A program made the translations under genes and the position numbers. A stretch of 64,000 nt of DNA from Zafaria ginkgonis (lineage in GTDB: Bacteria > Actinomycetota > Actinomycetes > Actinomycetales > Micrococcaceae), in NCBI RefSeq assembly GCF_039540195.1, contig NZ_BAABEO010000015.1, positions 62,001-126,000 of the forward strand. The letters run 5' to 3'. Every line of letters begins with the position of its first letter. Within the stretch, counting starts at the first letter, position 1. Shown in pieces: positions 31,866 to 40,593 of this stretch. The notes under the pieces were generated by a model. The model worked only from the letters and a program-made list of their open reading frames with translations, had not been told where the DNA came from and ran no database searches.

Positions 31866-32951
31866 ATGAACGATTTCCAAAGCAACGAGTACGTCCAGTT
31901 CTTCGACGGCGGCATCGCTCCGACGCTGGAGAACCTGGGCGGCAAGGGCGCCTCCCTGGTCACCATGACGGAGGCCGGCATGCCGGTCCCGCCGGGGTTC
32001 GTGGTCGCCACCGCGGCCTTCGACGCGTTCATGGACGCCGCGGGCATCACCGCCGAGATCCACGCGCTGCTCGCCGGCGTCGACCCGGAGGACGTGGCCG
32101 CCGTCGACCGCGTCTCCCTGCGCATCCGCGAGGACATCACCTCCCGCCCCATCCCGGAGCGGATCCGCGAGCTGACCCGCCGGGCCTACGACGCCCTGCA
32201 GGCCCGCTTCGACGCCCCGGCGCCGGTCGCCGTCCGCTCCTCCGCCACCGCCGAGGACCTGCCGGACGCCTCCTTCGCCGGACAGCAGGACACCTACCTG
32301 TGGCTGGAGGGCTTCGAGTCCGTCGGCGAGCACGTCCGCCGCTGCTGGGCCTCGCTCTACACCTCCCGCGCCATCATCTACCGGCTGCGGAACAACATCC
32401 CCAACGAGGGGCTCTCCATGGCCGTCGTGGTGCAGAAGATGGTCAACGCGCGGGTCTCCGGCGTCGCCATGACGCTGGATCCGGCCAACGGCGACCGCTC
32501 CAAGATCACCATCGACTCCTCCTACGGGGTGGGCGAAATGGTGGTGTCCGGCCAGGTCACCCCGGACAACTTGGTGCTGGACAAGGTCACCCTGGCCATG
32601 GTGCGCGAGCACATCGGCGACAAGCACGCCGAACTCGTCCCGGATCCGCAGGCGCACGCGCTCGTCGAACGGGAGGTCGACGCCGGCCGCCGCGCCGTGC
32701 GCTCCCTGACCGACGCCGAACTCGAGGCCGTCGCCCGGATGGCCAAGCGCGCCGAGAAGCACTACAAGTGCCCCCAGGACATCGAGTGGGCGCTGGACCG
32801 GGACCTGCCCGACGGCGAAAACCTCCTGCTGCTGCAGGCGCGCCCCGAGACCGTCCACTCCGCCAAGGCCCCCGCGGCACCCGCCACGCCCGCCTCCCCC
32901 GGCTCCCTGTGGGGCGGGTTCTCCGGCACCCTCCTGAAGCCCTCCGCCTGA
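31866..32951 (+). CDS. creI: PEP-synthase-like ATP-binding subunit of an aryl phosphate synthase (CreI-like)
   Basis: 361 residues matching the N-terminal ATP-grasp domain of PEP synthase/PPDK only: LGGKGASLVTMTEAGMPVPP, VRSSATAEDLPDASFAGQQD, SVAMTLDPANGDRSK-like nucleotide loop, and IEWALDRD...LLLLQARPETV at the end. It lacks the central His domain and the PEP barrel, which are replaced by the separate protein encoded next. This matches the beta subunit of phenylphosphate synthase and CreI/CreH of C. glutamicum, which transfer the beta-phosphate of ATP to a phenol. GGGAGG lies before ATG 31866, five bases after the P450 stop. The I/H names rest on gene order. Confidence 0.85.
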   Translation: MNDFQSNEYVQFFDGGIAPTLENLGGKGASLVTMTEAGMPVPPGFVVATAAFDAFMDAAGITAEIHALLAGVDPEDVAAVDRVSLRIREDITSRPIPERIRELTRRAYDALQARFDAPAPVAVRSSATAEDLPDASFAGQQDTYLWLEGFESVGEHVRRCWASLYTSRAIIYRLRNNIPNEGLSMAVVVQKMVNARVSGVAMTLDPANGDRSKITIDSSYGVGEMVVSGQVTPDNLVLDKVTLAMVREHIGDKHAELVPDPQAHALVEREVDAGRRAVRSLTDAELEAVARMAKRAEKHYKCPQDIEWALDRDLPDGENLLLLQARPETVHSAKAPAAPATPASPGSLWGGFSGTLLKPSA

Positions 32952-33004
32952 CGCACCCAGCCTCCCCATTCCGCTCGACGCCGAGCACCGACGAAGGGAC
33001 CCCC

Positions 33005-34891
33005 ATGTCCATGAAGTCCTTCCCGAAGCCCTCCGAACTGCCGGTTCCCGCCGGCGCCGAAGGCTGGGAAAAGATCTACCCCTACTACCTGGTCTTCCAG
33101 GACGAGCTCAAGGAAGCCGAGGACGCGAAGTTCTGGTTCTGCGACTCCCAGCACTGGCCCACCGTCTACAAGCCTTTCGAGACCATCGGCGGGGAGTTCG
33201 CCGTCAAGTGCCTGGGCCAGTACAACGCCCGCCACCTGATGATCCCCAACGCCAACGGGATCGAGTTCCGCGTCCACCTCGGCTACCTCTACATGTCCCC
33301 GATCCCGGTGCCCGAGGACCAGATCGCCGCCCGCGTTCCGCTCTTCGAGGAACGCGTGGGCCACTACTTCGCCAACTGGGAGACGCTGCTACAGCAGTGG
33401 CACACCAAGGTTCGCGGCACCATCGACGAGATGGAGACGCTGCGCTTCGCGAAGCTGCCGGAGATTGTGCCGATCGAGGACATCCGTTCCGGCAAGGCCA
33501 AGGACGGCTCCGAGGTGCTGCTGGAGAACTACGACCGGCTCATCCAGCTCTGCTACCAGAACTGGCAATACCACTTCGAGTTCCTCAACCTGGGCTACAT
33601 CGCCTACCTGGACTTCTTCAACTTCTGCAAGGAGGTGTTCCCGAACATCCCCGACCAATCGATCGCGACCATGGTGCAGGGCGTGGACATGGAGCTCTTC
33701 CGCCCGGACGACGAACTGAAGGAGCTCGCCGCCCTGGCCGTGGAACTGGGCCTGCAGCCGCACTTCTCCCACACCGACGCCCCGGAGGCCACCCTGGCCG
33801 CCATCGGCGCCGCGGCCGGCGGCGAGCGCTGGCTTGCCCGCTGGGACGAGGCGCACGAGCCGTGGTTCAACTTCACGGTCGGCAACGGCTTCTACGGCCA
33901 CGACAAATACTGGAACGAGCACCACGAGATCCCGCTGGGCTACATCGCGGACTACATCCGCCGGCTCGACGACGGCCAGGACATCATGCGCCCCAAGGAG
34001 GCCCTGATCCGGGAGAAGGAGCGGATCGTCGAGGAGTACCGCGACCTGCTGGACGGCGAGGCCCAGGCCGCGTTCGACGCCAAGCGCACGCTGGCCGCGA
34101 CCGCCTACCCGTACGTGGAGAACCACAACTTCTACATCGAGCACTGGACGATGGGCGTGTTCTGGCGCAAGATCCGCGAGCTGTCCCGGATGATGCATGC
34201 CGAGGGCTTCTGGGCCAAGCCGGACGACCTGCTGTACCTGACCCGCAACGAGGTCCGCGACGCGCTCTTCGACCTGGTCACCGCATGGGGCGTCGGCGCC
34301 GCCGCGCCGATCGGTGCGACCTACTGGCCCGCGGAGATCGAGCGCCGCCGCGGCATCGTCGACGCGCTGAAGACCGCCCGGCCCGCCCCGGCGCTGAACA
34401 CCCCGCCCGCCTCCATCACCGAGCCGTTCACCCGGATGCTGTGGGGCATCACCACCGAGCAGGTCCAGCAGTGGCTGGGCGCCGGCGAGGAGGTCCCCGG
34501 CGGCGGGCTGCGCGGCATGGCCGCCTCCCCCGGCGTCGTCGAGGGCATCGCCCGCGTGGTGCACGACGCCGACCAGCTCTCCGAGGTCCAGCAGGACGAA
34601 ATCCTCGTGGCCACCGTCACCGCACCGTCCTGGGGCCCGATCTTCGGCAAGATCAAGGCCACCGTCACGGACATCGGCGGCATGATGAGCCACGCGGCCA
34701 TCGTCTGCCGCGAATACGGCCTCCCCGCCGTCACCGGCACCGGCTCCGCCTCCACCACCATCCGCACCGGACAGCGGCTGCGGGTGGACGGGACCAAGGG
34801 GACCGTCGAGATCCTCGACGCCCCCGCCGTCCAGGGACCGGGCGCCCACAGCCACCACCACGGGCACGACGCCGAGCCGGCCAATGTCTGA
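33005..34891 (+). CDS. creH: PEP-utilising mobile-domain subunit of an aryl phosphate synthase (CreH-like)
   Basis: 628 residues. The C-terminal ~100 residues are the swivelling phosphohistidine domain of PEP synthase (LRGMAASPGVVEGIARVV, then TDIGGMMSHAAIVCREYGLP), with the phosphate-carrying histidine at about residue 563. The first ~480 residues, rich in aromatic residues, do not resemble the PEP barrel and probably bind the phenol. The architecture is that of the alpha subunit of phenylphosphate synthase. A His-rich tail (HSHHHGHD) ends the protein. It works with the ATP-grasp protein encoded upstream, making alkylphenyl phosphate with AMP and phosphate as by-products. Its stop overlaps the SDR start by 8 bases. 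Confidence 0.86.
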   Translation: MSMKSFPKPSELPVPAGAEGWEKIYPYYLVFQDELKEAEDAKFWFCDSQHWPTVYKPFETIGGEFAVKCLGQYNARHLMIPNANGIEFRVHLGYLYMSPIPVPEDQIAARVPLFEERVGHYFANWETLLQQWHTKVRGTIDEMETLRFAKLPEIVPIEDIRSGKAKDGSEVLLENYDRLIQLCYQNWQYHFEFLNLGYIAYLDFFNFCKEVFPNIPDQSIATMVQGVDMELFRPDDELKELAALAVELGLQPHFSHTDAPEATLAAIGAAAGGERWLARWDEAHEPWFNFTVGNGFYGHDKYWNEHHEIPLGYIADYIRRLDDGQDIMRPKEALIREKERIVEEYRDLLDGEAQAAFDAKRTLAATAYPYVENHNFYIEHWTMGVFWRKIRELSRMMHAEGFWAKPDDLLYLTRNEVRDALFDLVTAWGVGAAAPIGATYWPAEIERRRGIVDALKTARPAPALNTPPASITEPFTRMLWGITTEQVQQWLGAGEEVPGGGLRGMAASPGVVEGIARVVHDADQLSEVQQDEILVATVTAPSWGPIFGKIKATVTDIGGMMSHAAIVCREYGLPAVTGTGSASTTIRTGQRLRVDGTKGTVEILDAPAVQGPGAHSHHHGHDAEPANV

Positions 34892-35654
34892 GCAGAACCA
34901 GCCCTCCCCCGGGGCCGCCCGCACCGCGCTCATCACGGGCGCGGCGGGCGGCCTGGGCCGGGCCTTCGCCCTGGGCTTCGCCTCCCGCGGCTACCGCGTG
35001 GCGGTCGCCGACGTGAACCTGGACGGGGCGGAGGAAACCGCCCGCCTGGTCCGGGACACCGCGGCCGCGGCCGCGGCCTTCCGCGCCGACGTCACCGACG
35101 CCGCCTCCACGGAGGAACTCGCGCGGAAGACGGCGGAGTTCGGTGACGGCGGCATCGACGTCGTGCTGAACAACGCCGCGATCTACGCGACGGTCACCCG
35201 CAGCCCCTTCGAGGAGATCGACCCGGCCGAATGGGACCTGGTCATGAACGTGAACCTCAAGGGCCCCTGGCTGGTGACCCGGGCGGCCAGCCCGCACCTG
35301 CGCGAGGGCGGACGCGTCATCAACCTCTCCAGCGCCACCATCTTCTCCGGCTCCGAGCAGTGGCTGCACTACGTCGCCTCCAAGGGCGGGGTGGTGGCCA
35401 TGACCCGGGTGCTGGCCAAGGAACTGGGCCGGCGCAACATCACCGTCAACGCCATCGCCCCCGGCTTCACCCTCACCGAGGCCAGCTACGGGCTCATGGA
35501 GAACGCGGAAAGCTACGGCGTGGACCGCGGCGCGCTCAAACGCGCCAGCCAGCCCGAGGACATCGTTGGAGCCGCACTGTTCCTGGCCGGACCGGAGAGC
35601 TCCTACATCACCGGGCAGACCCTCGTCGTCGACGGCGGACGCCAATTCATCTGA
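34884..35654 (+). CDS. creG: Short-chain dehydrogenase (CreG-like alcohol dehydrogenase)
   Basis: 256-residue classical SDR. Nucleotide site TALITGAAGGLGRAF at ~14-28, NNAA at ~96-99, catalytic Ser in VINLSS, and Y163-x3-K167 (YVASK); the C-terminal APGFTLTEASYG and DGGRQF are standard. It oxidises an alcohol to an aldehyde with NAD(P)+. In the cre pathway this is the hydroxybenzyl alcohol step after phosphate removal. The ATG lies within the end of the creH-like gene, so they are translationally coupled. Confidence 0.88.
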   Translation: MSEQNQPSPGAARTALITGAAGGLGRAFALGFASRGYRVAVADVNLDGAEETARLVRDTAAAAAAFRADVTDAASTEELARKTAEFGDGGIDVVLNNAAIYATVTRSPFEEIDPAEWDLVMNVNLKGPWLVTRAASPHLREGGRVINLSSATIFSGSEQWLHYVASKGGVVAMTRVLAKELGRRNITVNAIAPGFTLTEASYGLMENAESYGVDRGALKRASQPEDIVGAALFLAGPESSYITGQTLVVDGGRQFI

Positions 35655-35709
35655 CCCCCTTTCCAGCCACATCCGGGCCCCGGCCCGGCGAACCACCAGG
35701 AGGACCCCA

Positions 35710-36030
35710 ATGACCACGGTCCATTTCACCGACTTCGAGGGCACCGTGCGCGACGTCGAGGCCAACCCCGGCGACTCCGTCATGGAGACGGCTGTGCGCA
35801 ACGGCATCCCCGGCATCGTCGCCGAATGCGGCGGGTCGCTCTCCTGCGCGACCTGCCACGTGTTCGTCCGCGAGGACTGCCAGGCCGGGCTGCCCGCCCC
35901 CAGCGAGATGGAGGACGAGATGCTCTACGGCACCGCCGAGGACCGGCAGGACAACTCCCGCCTCTCCTGCCAGATCCGGCTGGCCGAGGGCGCGGACCTG
36001 CACGTGACCACCCCGGAAACGCAGGTCTAG
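35710..36030 (+). CDS. creF: [2Fe-2S] ferredoxin (CreF-like, unit B)
   Basis: 106-residue adrenodoxin-type ferredoxin with ligands Cys40, Cys46 and Cys49 (CGGSLSCATCHVF) and Cys87 (RLSCQIRL). It is similar to, but clearly distinct from, the unit A ferredoxin. It is probably the electron donor to the CreJ-like P450. AGGAGG lies seven bases before ATG 35710, which fixes the start; the frame is open further upstream but without similarity. The reductase gene follows after two bases. Confidence 0.92.
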   Translation: MTTVHFTDFEGTVRDVEANPGDSVMETAVRNGIPGIVAECGGSLSCATCHVFVREDCQAGLPAPSEMEDEMLYGTAEDRQDNSRLSCQIRLAEGADLHVTTPETQV

Positions 36031-36032
36031 CC

Positions 36033-37382
36033 ATGGGCACCACCATTGCCGCCGCCGCTCCGGCCCCCGCACCCGCCCCGGATTCCCGCCCCGCCCGCAC
36101 CGGGCTGCTGGTCATCGGGGCCAGCCAGGCCGGCGTACAGCTCGCCGTCTCGCTGCGCGCGCTGGGCTTCGAGGAGCGCATCACCCTGCTCGGCGAGGAG
36201 AACCACCGCCCCTACCAGCGCCCCGCCCTGTCCAAGGAGTTCCTGCAGGGGACGGTGGAAAGCGAATCGCTGATCTTCCGCTCCAACGACTACTGGGCCG
36301 AGCACAACGTGGACCTGGTCAAGGGCGAGCGGATCGTGCGCATCGACAAGGAACCGGACGGGTCCGGGACCGCGTTCGCCGCCTCCGGCGCCGCCTTCCC
36401 GTTCGCCCGGCTGGCCCTGACCGTCGGCGCGCGGGCCCGGAGGCTGCGGGTGTCCGGCGCCGAACTGGACGGGGTTTTGTACCTGCGCAACGCGGACGAC
36501 GCCCTGGAGCTGAAGGCCCGCGTCGGGGACGCCCGCGACGTCGTCGTCATCGGCGGCGGATTCATCGGACTCGAGGCCGCCGCCAGCCTGCGGACTATGG
36601 GCAAGAACGTGGTGGTGCTCGAACAGGGCCCGCGGCTGGTCGGACGCGCCGTGGGCGAGCAGACCGCGGACTTCTTCCTCGCGGCGCACCGCGCCCGCGG
36701 GCTGGACATCCGGCTGGATACCGCCGTCGCGCGGATCCTCCCGGACGACGCCGGAAGGCCGGCCTGCGTGGAACTGGCGGACGGCACCGTGCTGCCCGCG
36801 CAGATCGTGCTGGCCGGGATCGGCGTGGAGCCGAACACCGCCCTCGCCGAGACGATGGGGCTTACCGTGGACAACGGGATCGTGGTGGACCGGCACGCAC
36901 TGGCCTCCGACGGGACCACCGTGGCCGTGGGCGACTGCGCCAACATGCCCCACCCCGTCCCCGGGGCGCCGGAGGGCGCGCGGATCCGTCTCGAAAGCGT
37001 GAACAACGCGATCGAGCATGCGAAGGTCGCCGCCTACTCCCTTACCGGGCGGAGCGAGGAGTACGCGGGCGTGCCCTGGTTCTGGTCCAACCAGGGCGAC
37101 CTCAAGCTGCAGATCGCCGGGCTGTGCGGAGCCCCCGGGGAGGGCCACGACGCCACCGTGGTGCGCCGCGACGACGCCCGGGGCAAATTCACCGTCCTCT
37201 ACTACCGCGCCGGGCGGATCGTGGCCGCCGACTGCGTGAACGCGCCGCTGGACTTCATGGCCGTCAAGAATGCCCTCGCCACCGGGCGCAACATCCCCGC
37301 CGGCCCCGCCGCGGATCCCGGAGTCCCGCTGAAGGGCCTCACCGTGGACGCGCCATCGAACCTCTCCAAGGAAACTCCATGA
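36033..37382 (+). CDS. creE: Ferredoxin reductase (CreE-like, unit B)
   Basis: 449-residue FAD enzyme of the same class as the unit A reductase, with an extra Ala/Pro-rich leader of about 20 residues. FAD site LLVIGASQAGVQLAVSL, NAD(P)H site VVVIGGGFIGLEAAASL, and RPYQRPALSKEFL; late motif VAVGDCANMPHP. It delivers electrons from NAD(P)H to the ferredoxin encoded two bases upstream, and so to P450 B. No good ribosome site is seen in the two-base gap (the CAGGTCTAG at the ferredoxin end is weak), so translational coupling is likely. The stop overlaps the HD gene by ATGA. Confidence 0.92.
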   Translation: MGTTIAAAAPAPAPAPDSRPARTGLLVIGASQAGVQLAVSLRALGFEERITLLGEENHRPYQRPALSKEFLQGTVESESLIFRSNDYWAEHNVDLVKGERIVRIDKEPDGSGTAFAASGAAFPFARLALTVGARARRLRVSGAELDGVLYLRNADDALELKARVGDARDVVVIGGGFIGLEAAASLRTMGKNVVVLEQGPRLVGRAVGEQTADFFLAAHRARGLDIRLDTAVARILPDDAGRPACVELADGTVLPAQIVLAGIGVEPNTALAETMGLTVDNGIVVDRHALASDGTTVAVGDCANMPHPVPGAPEGARIRLESVNNAIEHAKVAAYSLTGRSEEYAGVPWFWSNQGDLKLQIAGLCGAPGEGHDATVVRRDDARGKFTVLYYRAGRIVAADCVNAPLDFMAVKNALATGRNIPAGPAADPGVPLKGLTVDAPSNLSKETP

Positions 37383-38125
37383 GCACCCGGAACACGGGCA
37401 CACCCACCCCAGCCGCATCAGCCCCGGAATCCCCCGAGGCCGACCCGCGCGCCCGCGCCTTCGCCGCGGCCCACCCCGTCCGTCCCGTGCCCGCCCAGGG
37501 CCTGGTCGAGACCGCCCCGATCTCCGCCACGCCGGCCTCCGATGGGCTGGATGCCCTCTGGAAGGCCGTGGTCCACGAGACCCGGACCCGCGGCAACGAC
37601 ATCCACCTGCCGATCTCGATGGCCTACGCCGAACGGCTGTGCCGGGCCTACCCTTCAGCCGATGCGGAGCTGGTGCTTGTGTCCGTGCTGCTGCACGACA
37701 CCGGCTGGGCACACGTGGACGAGTCGCGCATCATCTCCGAGGGCTTTGCCGGCGACTGGCGCAAGGCGGCCATCCGCTACGAACACGAGCAGCAGGGCTG
37801 CGAGGTGGCGCGCCGGGTGCTGCCGGGCCTGGGCTACGGCGCCGGGTTCATCGAGCGGGTCTGCGAGATCATCGACGGCCACGACACCCGCCCGGTCGCC
37901 TACTCGCTGGAAGACGCCCTCATGCGCGATGCCGACCGGCTCTGGCGCTTCGACCAGGCCGGGATCGCGCTGGCCTCCTCCTGGTTCGCCATGGACCCGG
38001 CCGCCTACACCGACCGGCTGGCCGTCGAGATTGTGCCCGAACTGATCACCCAGGCCGCCGTGGACATGGCCACCGCGGACCTGTCCCGCTCCAATGCCCT
38101 GCTCAAGACCGGAGTGCTCAGATGA
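37379..38125 (+). CDS. creD: HD-domain phosphohydrolase (CreD-like)
   Basis: 248 residues. The HD metal site shows as HLPISMAYAERL (His ~76), LLHDTGWAH (H106-D107), an EHEQQGCEVARRVL helix and the later IIDGHDTRP. A polar 50-residue leader precedes it. HD proteins hydrolyse phosphate esters with bound metals. In the cre pathway CreD removes phosphate from the oxidised aryl phosphate; a phosphatase is exactly what is needed here after the phosphorylation-dependent P450 step. ATGA overlaps link it to both neighbours. Its substrate is inferred from context. Confidence 0.85.
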   Translation: MSTRNTGTPTPAASAPESPEADPRARAFAAAHPVRPVPAQGLVETAPISATPASDGLDALWKAVVHETRTRGNDIHLPISMAYAERLCRAYPSADAELVLVSVLLHDTGWAHVDESRIISEGFAGDWRKAAIRYEHEQQGCEVARRVLPGLGYGAGFIERVCEIIDGHDTRPVAYSLEDALMRDADRLWRFDQAGIALASSWFAMDPAAYTDRLAVEIVPELITQAAVDMATADLSRSNALLKTGVLR

Positions 38126-39660
38126 CCCCGAACCCCGCCGCCGGCCCAACCCAGGCATCGGCGCAGGCGCACGCGCCGGCGTCGGACGCGAAGACGGCCC
38201 GCGCCGCCCTGCAACTGCCCTACACGCACGTGCGCGACGTGTTCGTGGACGGCGAGTGGACCCCGGCGCTCGGCACCGGAAGCAATCCCGTCACGGACCC
38301 GGCCACCGGGGAGACCTGGGGCTCCGTTCCCGACGGGACCGCCGGGGACGTGGACCGGGCGGTCGCCTCCGCACGGCGCGCCTTCGGCGGCTGGGCGCGG
38401 CTGGCGCCCTCCGAGCGCGCGGCCTGCCTGCGGCGGATCGCCGACGAGGTGGAAAAGCGCGCGGAGGAACTCGCCCTGACCAACACGCGGGAGAACGGCT
38501 CCCCGGTGGCGGAGTCGCGCGGGGCGGCCGCCAACGCGGCCGGCATCCTGCGCTACTTCGCGTCGCTGGCCGGGTACCTCGAGGCCGAGGACGTGCGCCC
38601 CTTCCCCCTCGGCGGCGGCGAGTCCGTGGTGCGGCGGGATCCCCTGGGGGTGTGCGCCCTGATTGCGCCGTGGAACTTCCCGATCAACCTGGTGGTCATC
38701 AAGCTGGCCCCGGCGCTGCTGGCCGGGTGCACCGTGGTCATCAAGCCCGCCTCCCCCACGCCCCTGTCCATCCGGCTGATCGTCGACGCGGTGGCGGCCG
38801 CGGGCGTGCCGGCGGGCGTGGTGAACCTGGTGACCGGGTCCGGCCGGCTCGGCGATCACCTGGTGCGCCACCCCGGCGTGGACAAGGTGGCGTTCACCGG
38901 CTCCACCCCGGTGGGGCGGAAGATCGCGGCGGCGTGCGGCGAGCTGCTGCGCCCGGTGACCCTGGAACTGGGCGGGAAGTCCTCGGCGATCGTGCTGCCG
39001 GACGCGGACCTGGACGCGATGTCCTCGGTGCTGGTGCGCTCCTGCATGCGCAACACCGGGCAGACCTGCTACATCTCCACCCGCATCCTGGCCCCCGCCT
39101 CCCGGTACGCGGAGGTGGTGGAGCGGGTGACCGCGACGATCGCGGCCGGGAAGCAGGGCGACCCGCTGGACCCTCAGACGGTGTTCGGGCCGGTGGCGAC
39201 CGCCGCCCAGTTCCGCTCGGTCATGGGCTACGTCGAGTCCGGCCACGCGGAGGGCGCCCGGGCCACCACCGGCGGGCGGGCCGCCCGGCTGGGTAACGGG
39301 CTGGAGGAGGGGTCCTTCATCGAGCCCACCGTGTTCGCGGACGTCACCCCGGGCATGCGCATCTCCCGGGAGGAGATCTTCGGGCCGGTCATCTCGATCC
39401 TGAAGTACGGCGGCGTCGACGATGCCGTGGCGCTGGCCAACAACACCGAGTTCGGGCTGGGCGGGCTGGTGTTCGGGCAGGACCCGGACGCCGCGCTGGC
39501 CGTGGCGGACCGCGTTGATTCGGGCTCGGTGGGGATCAACTTCTTCGCGTCCAACCACGCGGCGCCGTTCGGCGGCCGGCACGACTCCGGGCTCGGCACC
39601 GAGTACGGGATCGAGGGCCTCAACGCGTACCTGGCGTACAAGTCGATCCACCGGCGGTGA
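38122..39660 (+). CDS. creC: Aldehyde dehydrogenase (CreC-like)
   Basis: 512-residue NAD(P)+-dependent aldehyde dehydrogenase. The cofactor region APWNFPINLVVIKLAPALLAG, the general base Glu282 in LELGGKSS, and the nucleophile Cys316 in NTGQTCYIS are all present. It should turn the hydroxybenzaldehyde (or a related aldehyde) into the carboxylic acid, the last step of the upper pathway, giving 4-hydroxybenzoate if the substrate is 4-cresol. The start overlaps the HD gene (ATGA), and a hairpin terminator at 39681-39718 closes the unit. Confidence 0.9.
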   Translation: MTPNPAAGPTQASAQAHAPASDAKTARAALQLPYTHVRDVFVDGEWTPALGTGSNPVTDPATGETWGSVPDGTAGDVDRAVASARRAFGGWARLAPSERAACLRRIADEVEKRAEELALTNTRENGSPVAESRGAAANAAGILRYFASLAGYLEAEDVRPFPLGGGESVVRRDPLGVCALIAPWNFPINLVVIKLAPALLAGCTVVIKPASPTPLSIRLIVDAVAAAGVPAGVVNLVTGSGRLGDHLVRHPGVDKVAFTGSTPVGRKIAAACGELLRPVTLELGGKSSAIVLPDADLDAMSSVLVRSCMRNTGQTCYISTRILAPASRYAEVVERVTATIAAGKQGDPLDPQTVFGPVATAAQFRSVMGYVESGHAEGARATTGGRAARLGNGLEEGSFIEPTVFADVTPGMRISREEIFGPVISILKYGGVDDAVALANNTEFGLGGLVFGQDPDAALAVADRVDSGSVGINFFASNHAAPFGGRHDSGLGTEYGIEGLNAYLAYKSIHRR

Positions 39661-39680
39661 CCGGCGGCAGTGACTCACGA

Positions 39681-39718
39681 CGGCGGCGCCGCCTTCCCTG
39701 AGGAAGGTGGCGCCGCCG
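39681..39718 (+). terminator. Hairpin terminator ending the alkylphenol cluster
   Basis: CGGCGGCGCC-G-CCTTCC (39681-39697) pairs with GGAAGG-T-GGCGCCGCCG (39702-39718) around a four-base loop, with one mismatch. It lies 20 bp after the aldehyde dehydrogenase stop and 18 bp before the convergent small membrane-protein gene, so it may serve both. The T-content behind it is modest. Confidence 0.75.
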
Positions 39719-39736
39719 TGGTGGTTGTGCGGCCGG

Positions 39737-40024
39737 TCAGGCGTTCGTGCCGCCGTGCGGGTGGTCCAGCGCCGAGGGGCCGCGGAACCAGCGGAACAGC
39801 CCGTAGCCGAACATGATGGCCCCGAAGGCGACCCCGAGCCACATGGGGGAGGCCGTGTCGAGGCCAGCGGCGAATTGGGTGTAGATGAAGGCCCCGAACA
39901 CGATCATGACCAGCAGGCCCGTGATGGTCAGGACAAGGCCGGTCCGGCGCATCGTCTGCGGGGTGCCGGCGTGTGCCGGATGGTTGAAGGAGTCGCTCGC
40001 GCGGCCCTGGGGGTTTTCCGCCAT
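39737..40024 (-). CDS. Small two-helix membrane protein, function unknown
   Basis: 95 residues. A polar N-terminus is followed by two predicted membrane spans (GLVLTITGLLVMIVFGAFIY and MWLGVAFGAIMFGYGLFRWF), then a short His/Gly-rich end. I do not recognise a family beyond generic small actinobacterial membrane proteins. The ATG has AAGGAG nine bases upstream, so it is probably translated. It lies 37 bp after the SRPBCC gene on the same strand and may share its promoter. Confidence 0.65.
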   Translation of the reverse strand: MAENPQGRASDSFNHPAHAGTPQTMRRTGLVLTITGLLVMIVFGAFIYTQFAAGLDTASPMWLGVAFGAIMFGYGLFRWFRGPSALDHPHGGTNA

Positions 40025-40061
40025 GGTGTATCTCCTTTGGTCGGTCCTATGCCGCTCGGTC

Positions 40062-40574
40062 CTATACCGCGTCGGTCGTTGCGGCGTCGACGCGGCGCTT
40101 CTCGACGTACTCGCGGAAGTGGCGCAGGTCCTTCTTGACCTTGCGCGAATCGGTGCCGAAGGCGGCTCCGAAGTGTTCGGCCCTGGTCTTGTCCTCCCAG
40201 GAGAGCCGAGCCGTGATGCGGGTGTGCGTGTCGGCGGGGGCCACCCCGCCGTGTTCCCCGGTCGCCCCGTGGAGGGCTTCGCGGAATGCCGCGGACCGGC
40301 TCTGCACCGGCTCGAAGAGCAGCGTTCCCTCGCCGCCCAGGGCCCCGTCGCTGCGCCAGTGGATCAGCTCGCCGGGGCGCCGTTCGATGACGTGGGTGTC
40401 GAACTCGCGCTGTTCCCCGTGCACGGCCACCACCCAGTGGGTGGTGGTGTCGTCCACGCGGGTGACGCTGACGACCCCTTCCAAGAACTCCGGGAACGCG
40501 TCGTACCGCGTCCAATACTCGTAGGCCACCGCGGGGACGACGTTGACTTCCACGGATTCCTGTATGTGTGCCAT
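40062..40574 (-). CDS. SRPBCC (polyketide cyclase/dehydrase-like) family protein
   Basis: 170 residues. The start MAHIQESVEVNVVPAVAYEYW and the segment YDAFPEFLEGVVSVTRVDD are typical of the YndB/coenzyme Q-binding type of START fold, in which a beta grip forms a hydrophobic pocket. The C-terminus is charged and lacks catalytic residues that I can identify. AAGGAGG precedes the ATG. It is probably part of a small operon with the two neighbouring minus-strand genes; the role is unknown. Confidence 0.8.
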   Translation of the reverse strand: MAHIQESVEVNVVPAVAYEYWTRYDAFPEFLEGVVSVTRVDDTTTHWVVAVHGEQREFDTHVIERRPGELIHWRSDGALGGEGTLLFEPVQSRSAAFREALHGATGEHGGVAPADTHTRITARLSWEDKTRAEHFGAAFGTDSRKVKKDLRHFREYVEKRRVDAATTDAV

Positions 40575-40593
40575 CGTTTCCTCCTTTACCTGG

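Noticed and set aside
30582..32951. A P450-CreI fusion read in one frame from ATG 30582
   Set aside because: The part covering the P450 gene is nonsense Arg/Pro-rich sequence; the real P450 is in the next frame, so the fusion exists only because the wrong frame happens to lack stops.
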